From an uncultured Persicitalea sp. (GTDB lineage: Bacteria > Bacteroidota > Bacteroidia > Cytophagales > Spirosomataceae): a stretch of DNA of 13,087 bases. The stretch is taken from contig CATMVR010000062.1 in the NCBI GenBank assembly GCA_950075905.1, positions 1-13,087 of the forward strand, in the 5' to 3' direction. Both the position numbers and the translations under genes were made by a program. Under the pieces are notes generated by a model, which saw only the letters and a program-made list of their open reading frames with translations, ran no database searches and was not told the origin of the DNA. Shown one piece after another: positions 1 to 7,557 of this stretch (the stretch's first letter is position 1; each line of letters opens with the position of its first letter).

Positions 1-1394
1 GCTACTTCACCAGTAGCAAGGTAGTTGTCCAGCTTATGCAGCCACTCCTCGGGCAGGATACCCACCGTGCCGTCGTCCAGTTGCACAAACTTGTTCTTGT
101 TCTTGACGGATTTGTGCAGCTGTTTCAGCGAAGCTCTTTTCTTGCCAAATTTTACATCGATCAACGCATTGAACCAGTTGAGTCCGCTGATCACCTGAAT
201 GTTCACTTTGGCCTTATGAGCACTGAGCTTATTGCCTTTCAGGTCGTTGAAGCCAAGTACCGTAATATCATGAAACGTCCATTCTTCAAATACTTCCAGA
301 ATCCATTCCTCGTCCAGAAAGCGGGTTTTGTGCAGGTAGAAATACAGCAGCGGGTTTTCCAGTTGTTCCAGAAAATCGGGGTGCTGCCGCACGATCAGGG
401 AGACGAACTCATCTTCGGCCCGGGCGTCACGGTCAATCCCGAAAGGATTTCCGGCTTTATCCAGCGCGTAGATCTGCCGTTTGGTCAGTACGGGTATCTC
501 CGCTTCGCCGTACTTCATCACGGGATTGATCAGCACGTAGTTGCCCAGGTCCGACAGGTACACCAGCTTTTCCGGTACTTCGTCAAAACCCGCCTTCCGG
601 CGCTGAGCTTTGGTAGCGGGCCGGAGGTAGGTATGCTTGACAGTCACGTGGGTTTCCATCTCGGCCAATACCTCCTGTTGGAAAGCAAAGAAAGCATCCT
701 GACTGAGGATGATGGCATTGTTGTGCTTTTTGAAGTAGGCCACGGCGTCCCGTACCGGGCCCGACGGACAGAGGTACCAATGCTCATCCAGGACCAGAAA
801 ATGGTCGAACCGAAGTTCTAGTTGGTACAGCGAGCAGAAGTTCCCATCGACTTTCAATTCGCTGTGTACGTGGTAGTGGGTTGCGCCCAGGCTTACCTGT
901 ACTTTGTAATCGATGTCCGGCTGACTGAGTTGTACAAACGTGAGCGAGCGCGGAATGATTTTGTCCGATACCCGGCTATCATGGTAGTAAAAAGGAAAAC
1001 GAAGAGGGTTGTGGATGAGCGCCCGCAGGCCTTCGGTATCGGTCAGGGATTTTTCGTACACACCCTGAAAGCGGGCAATGGCGGCATAAAATTTCAGTTC
1101 GTCCGGGCGCTGCGTGGTCCAGACCAGATCCATGGGATTGATCGGCGTGAAGGGCCCTTTCAACTCCCCGCCGGGGCCGATGGACGTTTCGACCAGCTGG
1201 GCCGTGAAAAGATCGTAGTACTTATGCTTGCCAATCACCACGATCCGCTTCACGAACGGGTTAGCTACGTCGGTCTGGTTTTTGGCAGCCAGATAGCGGG
1301 CCAGCAGGGCCTCGTTCCCGGTATCTATACTACCGGGACCATCCAGTGGGTTTGATTTTCGGTAAGGTGCGTAAGGGAACTTTTCTTCGTTCAT
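1..1394 (-). CDS. SNF2-family DNA helicase, N-terminal part (cut by window edge)
   Basis: Reading the minus strand from the ATG at 1394 gives 464 uninterrupted codons that run off the left edge with no stop. The start MNEEKFPYAPYRKSNPLDGP and the segment at about residues 404-457 (WFNALIDVKFGKKRASLKQL, then FVQLDDGTVGILPEEWL) match what I know of the long N-terminal region of bacterial SNF2 proteins, which sits before the two helicase lobes. The ATPase motifs (GxGKT, DEAH) would lie beyond the edge, so catalytic function is inferred. Full-length Bacteroidota members are usually about 950-1000 residues, so roughly half is present. Such proteins are ATP-dependent DNA translocases thought to remodel protein-DNA complexes or RNA polymerase; the exact role is unknown. 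It lies 57 bp downstream of the zinc peptidase gene on the same strand with no clear terminator between, so co-transcription is possible. No Shine-Dalgarno sequence precedes the start. Confidence 0.85.
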   Translation of the reverse strand, partial: MNEEKFPYAPYRKSNPLDGPGSIDTGNEALLARYLAAKNQTDVANPFVKRIVVIGKHKYYDLFTAQLVETSIGPGGELKGPFTPINPMDLVWTTQRPDELKFYAAIARFQGVYEKSLTDTEGLRALIHNPLRFPFYYHDSRVSDKIIPRSLTFVQLSQPDIDYKVQVSLGATHYHVHSELKVDGNFCSLYQLELRFDHFLVLDEHWYLCPSGPVRDAVAYFKKHNNAIILSQDAFFAFQQEVLAEMETHVTVKHTYLRPATKAQRRKAGFDEVPEKLVYLSDLGNYVLINPVMKYGEAEIPVLTKRQIYALDKAGNPFGIDRDARAEDEFVSLIVRQHPDFLEQLENPLLYFYLHKTRFLDEEWILEVFEEWTFHDITVLGFNDLKGNKLSAHKAKVNIQVISGLNWFNALIDVKFGKKRASLKQLHKSVKNKNKFVQLDDGTVGILPEEWLHKLDNYLATGEV

Positions 1395-1451
1395 GCAGGG
1401 ATCTACATCCGGACAGGATGGTCAGTAAGCCAGGTACTAAAAAGCCCCAAG

Positions 1452-2303
1452 TTACCGAATATCCTCGATTCTACCCTGATTCAGATCGCCGGTTTCATAG
1501 CCTTTTTTAAACCAGTACATGCGCTGTTGCGAGCTACCATGGGTAAACGCATCGGGCACTACGTAGCCCTGCGACTGCTTTTGCAGCTTATCGTCGCCAA
1601 TCGCGTTTGCGGCGGTGAGGGCGGCTTCCAGATCACCGGGTTCGAGGATATCCTGCATTTCGTCGGCGTGGTTAGCCCATACCCCGGCCAGGAAATCGGC
1701 TTGTAATTCCAGTTGCACCGAAAGCTTATTGTAGTCCCGCTCGCTTAGCCGACCACGCTGCCGCTGCACCTGATCGGTGATGCCCATGAGGTTCTGCACG
1801 TGATGACCTACCTCGTGCGCTACCACGTAGGCTACGGCAAACTCTCCCGGCGCGTTGAACCGCTCCCGGAGCTGATCGCAGAATTCGAGGTCAATATACA
1901 CCTTCTGATCGGCCGGGCAGTAAAACGGCCCCATGGCCGCCGAGGCACTCCCACAGGCACCCTGCGTGGCGTTGTCGAAGATTTGCAACGAGGGAGGCTG
2001 GTAGCGGGCGCCGTTTTCGGCGTATATTTTTCCCCATACATCTTCGGTACTTCCCAACACAGCCGTCACAAAATCGGCCATCTGATCATCGGGCCGAGGG
2101 CCGGCGGGTTGGGTACCTACCTGCTCCTGACTCTGGGTACTCTGCAAATTGGATAGTATCTCTCCCGGATCCTGACCGGTTAGCAGACCCAACACCACCA
2201 CAATCACCACTCCAAGGCCGCCAAGGGCTACCTTTCCCCCGCCGCCCGACCGGCCCCGCCGGTCTTCGACGTTGCTACTTCTTCGTAAATCCCGCCAGCG
2301 CAT
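1452..2303 (-). CDS. ypfJ: YpfJ-type neutral zinc metallopeptidase (KPN_02809 family)
   Basis: A 283-residue protein of full family length. The N-terminus MRWRDLRRSSNVEDRRG is the family signature. It is followed by a glycine-rich linker and one hydrophobic anchor at about residues 25-42, so the catalytic domain is probably on the periplasmic side. The zinc-binding HExxH motif is HEVGHH (His163, Glu164, His167). A second conserved segment, ELQADFLAGVW, at about 199-209 probably supplies the third zinc ligand. Cys117, Cys129 and Cys142 in the ACGSASA...FYCP...FC region are characteristic of the family. Physiological substrates are not established for this family. The ATG at 2303 is chosen because the family signature begins right at it; no ribosome-binding purine run is visible. 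It is divergent from ilvE and lies upstream of the SNF2 gene. Confidence 0.92.
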   Translation of the reverse strand: MRWRDLRRSSNVEDRRGRSGGGGKVALGGLGVVIVVVLGLLTGQDPGEILSNLQSTQSQEQVGTQPAGPRPDDQMADFVTAVLGSTEDVWGKIYAENGARYQPPSLQIFDNATQGACGSASAAMGPFYCPADQKVYIDLEFCDQLRERFNAPGEFAVAYVVAHEVGHHVQNLMGITDQVQRQRGRLSERDYNKLSVQLELQADFLAGVWANHADEMQDILEPGDLEAALTAANAIGDDKLQKQSQGYVVPDAFTHGSSQQRMYWFKKGYETGDLNQGRIEDIR

Positions 2304-2595
2304 AGTTTTGTGTAGGTTATAGTTTGTTTACCATAGTCTGTCCGGTAGCTGTCTCCGGGTATTTCTGCACGGTATACCACTGTACACGGTAAAGTTAGCC
2401 ATTCCTGCTCTAGAAATAAAAAAGCTTTTCCCTTCCCTACCAGAGACCAGGCAAAAGTTTTCCCATTCACACAAAAAATACTTGTCACACTAAATACTTT
2501 TTTAATCAATTGATAAAAAATAACTAAATTGCGGCACAATCCTCCGTCCACAAACGTTTGATCTAAATTCCTGACTTGTAATCTCTTTAAGCCTT
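2304..2595. promoter_or_regulatory. Divergent intergenic region between ypfJ and ilvE
   Basis: These 292 bp carry no convincing gene. On the minus strand TAACTTTA (2397-2390) matches seven of eight positions of the Bacteroidota -7 consensus TAnnTTTG and would give ypfJ a leader of about 80 nt. On the plus strand the AT-rich block at 2485-2531 holds imperfect candidates for ilvE: TACTTTTT at 2495 and TAAATTGC at 2525, the latter about 20 nt after a TTTAA. None is a perfect match, so the exact promoters are uncertain. I see no riboswitch-like or leader-peptide/attenuator structure ahead of ilvE. Confidence 0.35.
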
Positions 2596-3663
2596 ATGAT
2601 AGCGGATACCTTGCACATTGAAATTCAGCAAACGACGAAGTCGCGTTTGCAGGAGGTTGACTTCAACAACCTGGTGTTTGGCCGGAATATCTCCGACCAT
2701 ATGTTTATTGCCGAATACCGCGATGGCCAGTGGCAGAACGCGCGGATTATGCCCTACGGCGATCTCTCTCTCAGCCCCGTAACGGCCGCGCTGCACTACG
2801 GACAGGCTATTTTTGAGGGCATGAAAGCCTACAAAAACAACGAGGGCGAGGTACTTTTGTTCCGCCCAACCGACAACTGGAAGCGTTTCAACCATTCCGC
2901 CCAGCGGATGTGCATGGCCGACGTACCCGAGGAGCTGTTCATGAATGGCCTCACTGAGCTGCTGCGCGTAGATGCCGATTGGGTCCCTTCCAAGCCGGGT
3001 CAGTCGCTCTACATTCGCCCCTACATGTTTGCTACGGATGCCTACCTGGGCGTTCGTCCTTCTGATACCTACTATTTCATCATATTCACCTGCCCGGTGG
3101 GCTCTTACTACGCCAATCCTCCCAAGGTAAAGGTAGAAACCCAGTACATCCGGGCTGCTGAGGGTGGCGTAGGCGCGGCCAAGTGCGCGGGCAACTACGC
3201 CGCTTCGCTATACCCCACCAAGCTGGCGCAGCAGCAGGGCTACGATCAGCTGATCTGGACTGATGCGAAGGAGCATACCTTTGTGGAGGAATCTGGTACG
3301 ATGAACGTCATGTTCGTGATTGATGGCAAGCTGGTGACGCCCGCCGTGTCGGATACAATCCTCGACGGTATTACCCGCAAGAGCATTGTGGACATTGCCC
3401 GTCACTGGGGTATGGTAGTGGAAGAGCGCAAAATAGATATTAAAGAAGTGATCACCGCCATCCAGGAAGACCGCCTCGAAGCGGCCTTCGGTGCGGGTAC
3501 TGCCGTGGTGGTATCGCCCTTTGCCGTGATTGGCTACGAAGGCGTGGACTACCAACTTCCGGCTATCAAGGAAGACTCGTTCGTGTCGCGTGTGAGTCAG
3601 TACCTCAGCGATCTTCGCACCGGCAAGGAAGAAGACGTATTTGGCTGGACGGTAAAAGTGTAA
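2596..3663 (+). CDS. ilvE: Branched-chain-amino-acid aminotransferase
   Basis: A 355-residue class IV (fold type IV) PLP aminotransferase. It would reversibly transaminate leucine, isoleucine and valine with 2-oxoglutarate in the cytoplasm, the last step of their synthesis and the first of their breakdown. The PLP-binding lysine is Lys196 in AAKCAGNYAASLYPTKLAQQ. Other family hallmarks are LHYGQAIFEGMKAYK near residue 66, SLYIRPYMFATDAYLGV near 137, the EESGTMNVMFV segment near 232, and GAGTAVVVSPF near 299. Length and motif order fit the larger BCAT type (bacterial type II and mammalian enzymes) rather than the roughly 310-residue E. coli IlvE. It is a single-gene unit, divergent from ypfJ and convergent with the AraC-type gene, and it ends at a strong hairpin. 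No ilv/leu neighbours are present, and no frameshift or missing key residue is visible. Confidence 0.95.
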   Translation: MIADTLHIEIQQTTKSRLQEVDFNNLVFGRNISDHMFIAEYRDGQWQNARIMPYGDLSLSPVTAALHYGQAIFEGMKAYKNNEGEVLLFRPTDNWKRFNHSAQRMCMADVPEELFMNGLTELLRVDADWVPSKPGQSLYIRPYMFATDAYLGVRPSDTYYFIIFTCPVGSYYANPPKVKVETQYIRAAEGGVGAAKCAGNYAASLYPTKLAQQQGYDQLIWTDAKEHTFVEESGTMNVMFVIDGKLVTPAVSDTILDGITRKSIVDIARHWGMVVEERKIDIKEVITAIQEDRLEAAFGAGTAVVVSPFAVIGYEGVDYQLPAIKEDSFVSRVSQYLSDLRTGKEEDVFGWTVKV

Positions 3664-3714
3664 GCAACTTTCGGCAGTCGGCCATTGGCGGTCGGCTTGC
3701 CTTTATTTTGTCAA

Positions 3715-3749
3715 AAAAGGCCGGGACTTTTCGCAAGTTCCGGCCTTTT
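3715..3749. terminator. Intrinsic terminator shared by ilvE and the araC-type gene
   Basis: The left arm AAAAGGCCGGGACTT (3715-3729) pairs with AAGTTCCGGCCTTTT (3735-3749) around the loop TTCGC. This is a 15-bp stem with one G-T mismatch that can pair as a wobble. It begins 52 nt after the ilvE stop and 75 nt after the araC-type stop in the opposite direction. The U-run is longer on the minus strand, where six T follow the GC-rich part, so termination may be better for the regulator. The position between convergent genes supports a bidirectional role. Confidence 0.85.
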
Positions 3750-3823
3750 GCGTTGAAGATTCACCCGTTATGGCAGAACATTATTGTTGTCTCAGAGAAA
3801 AAATACAGTATCACCATCGCCTT

Positions 3824-4708
3824 TCAGATATAGGTACGGCTTCCGACATAATTTCCCCGGAATTCGCTGGGCGTACAGCCGTTCTTACTTTTGAACACCC
3901 GGTTGAAGTAGGAAAGATTATTATAACCACACTTGTAGGCTACCTCAGCGATGGTATGGGTGGTATCTACCAGCAAGCGGGAGGCATGGCCCAACCGGAT
4001 TTCATTCAGACTTTCCACGAAAGTCTTACCGGTACGCTTTTTGATAAACCGGCTGAACGACACCTCGGTCATCCCGGCTAGTTTGGACACATCTTCCAGC
4101 GAAATGTCCTGGTGGTAGTAATCCCGCAGGTACGCAAATACCTTCTCGATACGACGACTGCTATGGACCACGCGGTTATCAGTAAAGGTGCTATTGGACA
4201 GCAGAAGCACCGAACGCGACACCGATAGCTCATGCAATACTGTCAGTAGTTCGAGCACCGAATCAAATCCCTTCTTTTGGGTAAGGTGCTTCAGGCGGGG
4301 CAACACCCGCTCAATCGTCTCGCGCGGAAAGCTGATTCCCCGGGCGGCATTTTCAAACAGCATCCGGATAAAATAGAGCTGATTTCTCTTAAGGAAACTG
4401 CTGTCGAAGAGATTCCGGTGAAACTGGACCGTTATCTCAAATACCTCCGGCATACCTTCCTCCCAGGTGTACTTATGCGTAAACCAGCCGTGGGGCAGAT
4501 TGCTGCCCACCAGTACCAGTTCGAGGTCATCGATTACCTCGGTGTGGTCGCCCACAATGCGCTTGACGCCTTTACCACCCACCACCAGGTTTAGTTCAAA
4601 CTCTTCGTGGTAGTGCAGCGGAAAATCAAATATTTTTTTGTTTCGGGCAAATACGGCAAAGCAATCATACTGGGTCAGGGGTGTAATTTCACGGAGCAGT
4701 TCACTCAT
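3824..4708 (-). CDS. AraC-family transcriptional regulator with cupin sensor domain
   Basis: A 294-residue regulator. The N-terminal part holds a cupin-like ligand domain with the HYHEEFELN motif at 32-40 and HG at 73-74. The C-terminal part holds a double helix-turn-helix: ISLEDVSKLAGMTEVSFSRF near 202-221 and TIAEVAYKCGYNNLSYFNRV near 252-271, followed by GCTPSEFR, the usual AraC ending. Regulators of this layout typically bind a small molecule, often a sugar, and activate adjacent genes. It is divergent from the sodium:solute symporter across 192 bp, which makes that transporter the obvious target (inference). The start at 4708 is preceded by a duplicated ATGAGTGAA that opens a four-codon ORF overlapping it. 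Convergent with ilvE at its 3' end. The ligand is unknown. Confidence 0.92.
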   Translation of the reverse strand: MSELLREITPLTQYDCFAVFARNKKIFDFPLHYHEEFELNLVVGGKGVKRIVGDHTEVIDDLELVLVGSNLPHGWFTHKYTWEEGMPEVFEITVQFHRNLFDSSFLKRNQLYFIRMLFENAARGISFPRETIERVLPRLKHLTQKKGFDSVLELLTVLHELSVSRSVLLLSNSTFTDNRVVHSSRRIEKVFAYLRDYYHQDISLEDVSKLAGMTEVSFSRFIKKRTGKTFVESLNEIRLGHASRLLVDTTHTIAEVAYKCGYNNLSYFNRVFKSKNGCTPSEFRGNYVGSRTYI

Positions 4709-4719
4709 AATTCACTCAT
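4705..4719 (-). other. Four-codon upstream ORF overlapping the araC-type start
   Basis: The sequence ATGAGTGAATTATGAGTGAA (4719 to 4700 on the minus strand) is a tandem duplication of the start context. The first ATG encodes Met-Ser-Glu-Leu and stops at a TGA that overlaps the regulator's ATG in a 4-nt ATGA arrangement. The regulator itself also begins Met-Ser-Glu-Leu. It may be a chance duplication. If translated, it could couple or dampen regulator synthesis. Confidence 0.3.
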
Positions 4720-4864
4720 TCGGGGATGAATACTAGCAGGGCAAAAACAGATATTCTTTTGCTTTTGCAACCTATATAAGCAGTACAGATTACAAGTCTA
4801 CTAAACAATCAGAAAGTATCTAAGGGTCTGGCGACAAAGACATACAACTTTGGCCCAGCGCTAC

Positions 4865-4872
4865 TACCTTTG
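4865..4872 (+). promoter_or_regulatory. Candidate -7 promoter element of the symporter gene
   Basis: TACCTTTG matches the Bacteroidota -7 consensus TAnnTTTG perfectly and lies 28 nt ahead of the symporter ATG, leaving a leader of roughly 20 nt. A TTTG sits at 4849-4852, but only 12 nt upstream, closer than the usual spacing to a -33 box. A weak -33 would fit a promoter that needs the divergent AraC-type activator (inference). No clean direct-repeat operator is obvious in the 4709-4864 stretch. Confidence 0.45.
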
Positions 4873-4900
4873 AGGCACATTTGCCCTGTATCTACTCAGA

Positions 4901-6730
4901 ATGAAGCTGTCTGACCTTGACCTGAGCATCATATTACTCTACCTGTGCGCCTTGCCCCTCATTGGCCTGCTACTACGACGGCGCGCCCAGGCCAGTAAAA
5001 AAGCATATATTCTGGGCGGCAACAATCTGCCCTGGTACCTGCTGGGAGTATCTAACGCATCGGGCATGTTTGACATTTCGGGCACTATCTGGATGGTCAG
5101 CATCATGTTTGTGTACGGGGTCAAGAGTATCTGGCTACCCTGGCTGTGGCCGGTTTTCAACCAGGTATTCATGTTTGTGTACCTGGGTATCTGGCTGCGC
5201 CGCTCCAACGTATCCACGGGTGCCGAGTGGATGCTTACCCGCTTTGGCACCGGCGCCGACGCCCTGCGCTCACACAAGATCATCATTGCCTTTGCGCTGC
5301 TCAGTTGTCTGGGCTTTATGGCGTATGGGTTTGTAGGCCTGGGGAAATTTATAGAAATTTTCATTCCCTGGCCAGCAGTGCAGCCGTACGTGCCTTTTAC
5401 GGTTGCGCCCGGGTTTGTACCCCACCTGTATGGCATCGTTTTTACACTCTTCGCTGTCTTTTACGCCGTGCTGGGCGGCATGTCCAGCATCGTCTGGGCC
5501 GACGTGCTGCAGTACCTGCTCATGCTGGTAGCCTCAGTAGCCATTGGCATCATAGCCATGGAAAAGCTTGCCGGGCGCAGCCTGCCGGTGCCGGCAGGCT
5601 GGTCGGAGCTGTTTTTTGACTGGCGGCTCGGGCTCGACTGGTCGGGGCTGATTGCAGATGTCAACCAAAAAATAGCAGCCGACCGATTCAGTCCCTTCGG
5701 ACTGTTCTTTTCGCTGATGGTAGCCAAGGGTATTCTCGCCAGCCTGGCCGGCCCGGCTCCCAACTACGACATGCAGAAGACGTTGTCGAGCCGTAGCCCC
5801 CGCGAAGCAGCCCTGATGAGCCTGTTTGTAAACATTGTGCTGCTGCCCGCCCGTTACTGCATGGTCATTGGCTTCACGGTGCTGGCGCTGCTGTTTTACC
5901 ACGAGCTGGATCTGCAAACCGCCGCCGGCCATACCGACTTTGAGAAAATCCTCCCCGCAGCTATCCGGGAGTTTGCCCCACCGGGTTTGCTAGGGCTACT
6001 TCTGGTAGGCTTGCTCGCCGCTTTCATGGGTACATTTGCCGGTACACTCAACGCCGCTCAGGCCTACATCATTAACGATATCTATCTGAAATCCTTCTGC
6101 CCTGAGGCCTCCAACCGGCAGATCAGCCGCATGAATTACCTGGCAGGAACCCTCATAGTACTACTCAGTGTACTACTGGGGGTGTACGCTCAGGACGTCA
6201 ATAGTGTGCTACAATGGATCGTGGGGGCACTCTATGGCGGCTATATTGCTGCCAATGTGCTCAAATGGCACTGGTGGCGGTTCAACGGCAATGGGTTTTT
6301 CTGGGGCATGCTGGCGGGTATTCTGTCCGCGCTGGTTTTGCCGTATATTTTCCCCGATGCCCTGCCCCTCAACTACTTCCCGCTCATTCTGCTGCTGTCA
6401 GTAGTAGGCTCGGTGGGCGGCTCGCTCCTAAGCCCCCCTACTTCCATGGAAGTACTGAAAGACTTTTACAAAACCGTCCGTCCGTGGGGATTCTGGGAGC
6501 CGGTACACCACGCCGTGCTGCGCGAAGACCCCGATTTTGTGGCCAACCGCAATTTCCGGCGGGATATCCTCAATGTGCTCATTGGCACTGTCGGCCAAAC
6601 CGCCCTGACAGCCCTACCGGTATTTGTAGTGCTACGGATGCCTCAGCCGGCCCTGCTGTCGGGTCTGGTACTGCTGGTTTGCGCGTTTGTCCTCCGAAAG
6701 ACCTGGTACAAACGATTGCCATTTTCCTGA
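4901..6730 (+). CDS. Sodium:solute symporter (SSS family)
   Basis: A 609-residue, highly hydrophobic inner-membrane protein with well over ten membrane segments from residue 8 to the C-terminus, as expected for the LeuT-fold SSS family, which uses the sodium gradient to import sugars, carboxylates or similar solutes. The first-helix motif SNASGMFDISGTIW (51-64), the GPAPNYDMQKTLSSRSPREA segment (about 283-302) and NAAQAYIINDIYLKSF (about 384-399) are typical of the family. The C-terminal RPWGFWEPVHHAV block (about 525-540) resembles SSS members found beside Bacteroidota carbohydrate genes. The divergent AraC-type regulator and the downstream phosphomannose isomerase suggest a sugar or sugar-derivative substrate, but sequence alone does not identify it. 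Several long ORFs in other frames overlap this gene and are shadows of its GC-rich codon use. Confidence 0.92.
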   Translation: MKLSDLDLSIILLYLCALPLIGLLLRRRAQASKKAYILGGNNLPWYLLGVSNASGMFDISGTIWMVSIMFVYGVKSIWLPWLWPVFNQVFMFVYLGIWLRRSNVSTGAEWMLTRFGTGADALRSHKIIIAFALLSCLGFMAYGFVGLGKFIEIFIPWPAVQPYVPFTVAPGFVPHLYGIVFTLFAVFYAVLGGMSSIVWADVLQYLLMLVASVAIGIIAMEKLAGRSLPVPAGWSELFFDWRLGLDWSGLIADVNQKIAADRFSPFGLFFSLMVAKGILASLAGPAPNYDMQKTLSSRSPREAALMSLFVNIVLLPARYCMVIGFTVLALLFYHELDLQTAAGHTDFEKILPAAIREFAPPGLLGLLLVGLLAAFMGTFAGTLNAAQAYIINDIYLKSFCPEASNRQISRMNYLAGTLIVLLSVLLGVYAQDVNSVLQWIVGALYGGYIAANVLKWHWWRFNGNGFFWGMLAGILSALVLPYIFPDALPLNYFPLILLLSVVGSVGGSLLSPPTSMEVLKDFYKTVRPWGFWEPVHHAVLREDPDFVANRNFRRDILNVLIGTVGQTALTALPVFVVLRMPQPALLSGLVLLVCAFVLRKTWYKRLPFS

Positions 6731-6781
6731 TTATGTTTTTTAAAGAAACCCGCGGAATATTCTGGCAAACGAATCATTCGT

Positions 6782-6789
6782 TACATTTG
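6782..6789 (+). promoter_or_regulatory. Candidate -7 promoter element of the cupin isomerase gene
   Basis: TACATTTG is a perfect match to TAnnTTTG, 50 nt ahead of the isomerase start. A TTCTGG at 6760-6765 lies at about the right distance for a degenerate -33 box. This suggests the isomerase can be transcribed independently of the symporter, whose stop is 109 bp upstream with no terminator hairpin between. Confidence 0.5.
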
Positions 6790-6839
6790 TCCCGTAGTCA
6801 ATTCCTTCCGATCACAGTCAAAACCAGAGCCAGACGTAC

Positions 6840-7349
6840 ATGAAACTTTCCAAAACCTGCGAACGCCCCGAGGTGTTTGAGAGCATCCAGCAGTTCATCG
6901 ATGAAAAAGGATTTACCGTAGTCAGCAAAGACCACAACCGCCCCTGGGGAGGCTTCTTTGTGCTGGATGAAAGCCAGGCTTCGGAGTTTATCGACACTTT
7001 CTTCCCGCACCTATCCATCGAAGATTTTGCCGGGTATGATAAACTAAGTCCGAAAATACTGGTGGTAGCACCCGAGCAGCGCCTGTCGTGGCAGTACCAC
7101 CACCGCCGGGCCGAAATCTGGAAGCTTATCGGTGGCGTAGCCGGGGTGGTGATTTCGGCTACCGATATACAAACAGAAGTGCAGCCTCTGGCCATCGGCG
7201 ATATTGTGGAGCTGAGCTGCGGACAGCGCCACCGCCTTGTGGGCATGAACGGCTACGGCGTGGTGGCCGAAATCTGGCAGCATACCGATAAGGACAACCC
7301 CTCCGACGAAGACGACATCGTGCGGGTGGAGGATGATTTTGGACGGTAA
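6840..7349 (+). CDS. Cupin-type (type II) mannose-6-phosphate isomerase
   Basis: A 169-residue single-domain cupin resembling the C-terminal isomerase domain of bifunctional ManC/AlgA proteins. Landmarks are RPWGGFFVL (34-42); PEQRLSWQYHHRRAEIWKLI (78-97), whose His87, His88 and Glu92 are the expected metal ligands; GQRHRLVG (128-135), with His131 as the fourth ligand; and the ending DEDDIVRVEDDFGR (156-169), which matches the type II isomerase signature. The predicted reaction is mannose-6-phosphate to fructose-6-phosphate in the cytoplasm. Proteins of this size from Bacteroidota are also annotated as phosphoheptose isomerase or simply cupin proteins, so the exact sugar phosphate is less certain than the fold. 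It follows the symporter on the same strand, which suggests an uptake-and-entry pairing with glycolysis. Confidence 0.85.
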   Translation: MKLSKTCERPEVFESIQQFIDEKGFTVVSKDHNRPWGGFFVLDESQASEFIDTFFPHLSIEDFAGYDKLSPKILVVAPEQRLSWQYHHRRAEIWKLIGGVAGVVISATDIQTEVQPLAIGDIVELSCGQRHRLVGMNGYGVVAEIWQHTDKDNPSDEDDIVRVEDDFGR

Positions 7350-7460
7350 TACCGCCAATGGCCAGAGGCTGTATTTTGCCCTCCTACCCTTCGGGCACGC
7401 GGGTACTTTGAAGCAATTGAAAAAATGTGCTAGCTTTACCCTCGCAGGGAACGGTAGTCT

Positions 7461-7468
7461 TATTTTTG
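7461..7468 (+). promoter_or_regulatory. Candidate -7 promoter element of the DUF808 gene
   Basis: TATTTTTG matches TAnnTTTG perfectly and lies 89 nt ahead of the ATG at 7558. TTTACC at 7435-7440 sits at a suitable distance for a weak -33 box. The resulting leader would be about 80 nt; I see no strong structure in it. Confidence 0.45.
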
Positions 7469-7557
7469 TAGTCTGGTAAACACGAAGATAGTGACTGTGT
7501 GATTCCTGCACTTTTTGTATAAAACCCTGATTACAACCCAAACTATACCCCAAAACA

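Noticed and set aside
36..1355. Two long plus-strand open frames end to end
   Set aside because: They are antisense to the SNF2 reading frame, which is continuous over 464 codons and has recognisable family sequence; the plus-strand products resemble nothing.
4939..5932. Several ORFs over 100 codons on both strands inside the symporter gene
   Set aside because: They are shadows of a GC-rich coding sequence. The symporter frame is intact with family motifs throughout.
6214..6843. A 209-codon plus-strand ORF overlapping the symporter end and running to the isomerase start
   Set aside because: It is out of frame with a clearly coding gene, rich in Arg/Pro/Ala typical of frame shadows, and has no recognisable domain.
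7385..7412. Hairpin TACCC...GGGTA after the isomerase as a terminator
   Set aside because: Only about 5 bp with a long loop and no U-run.
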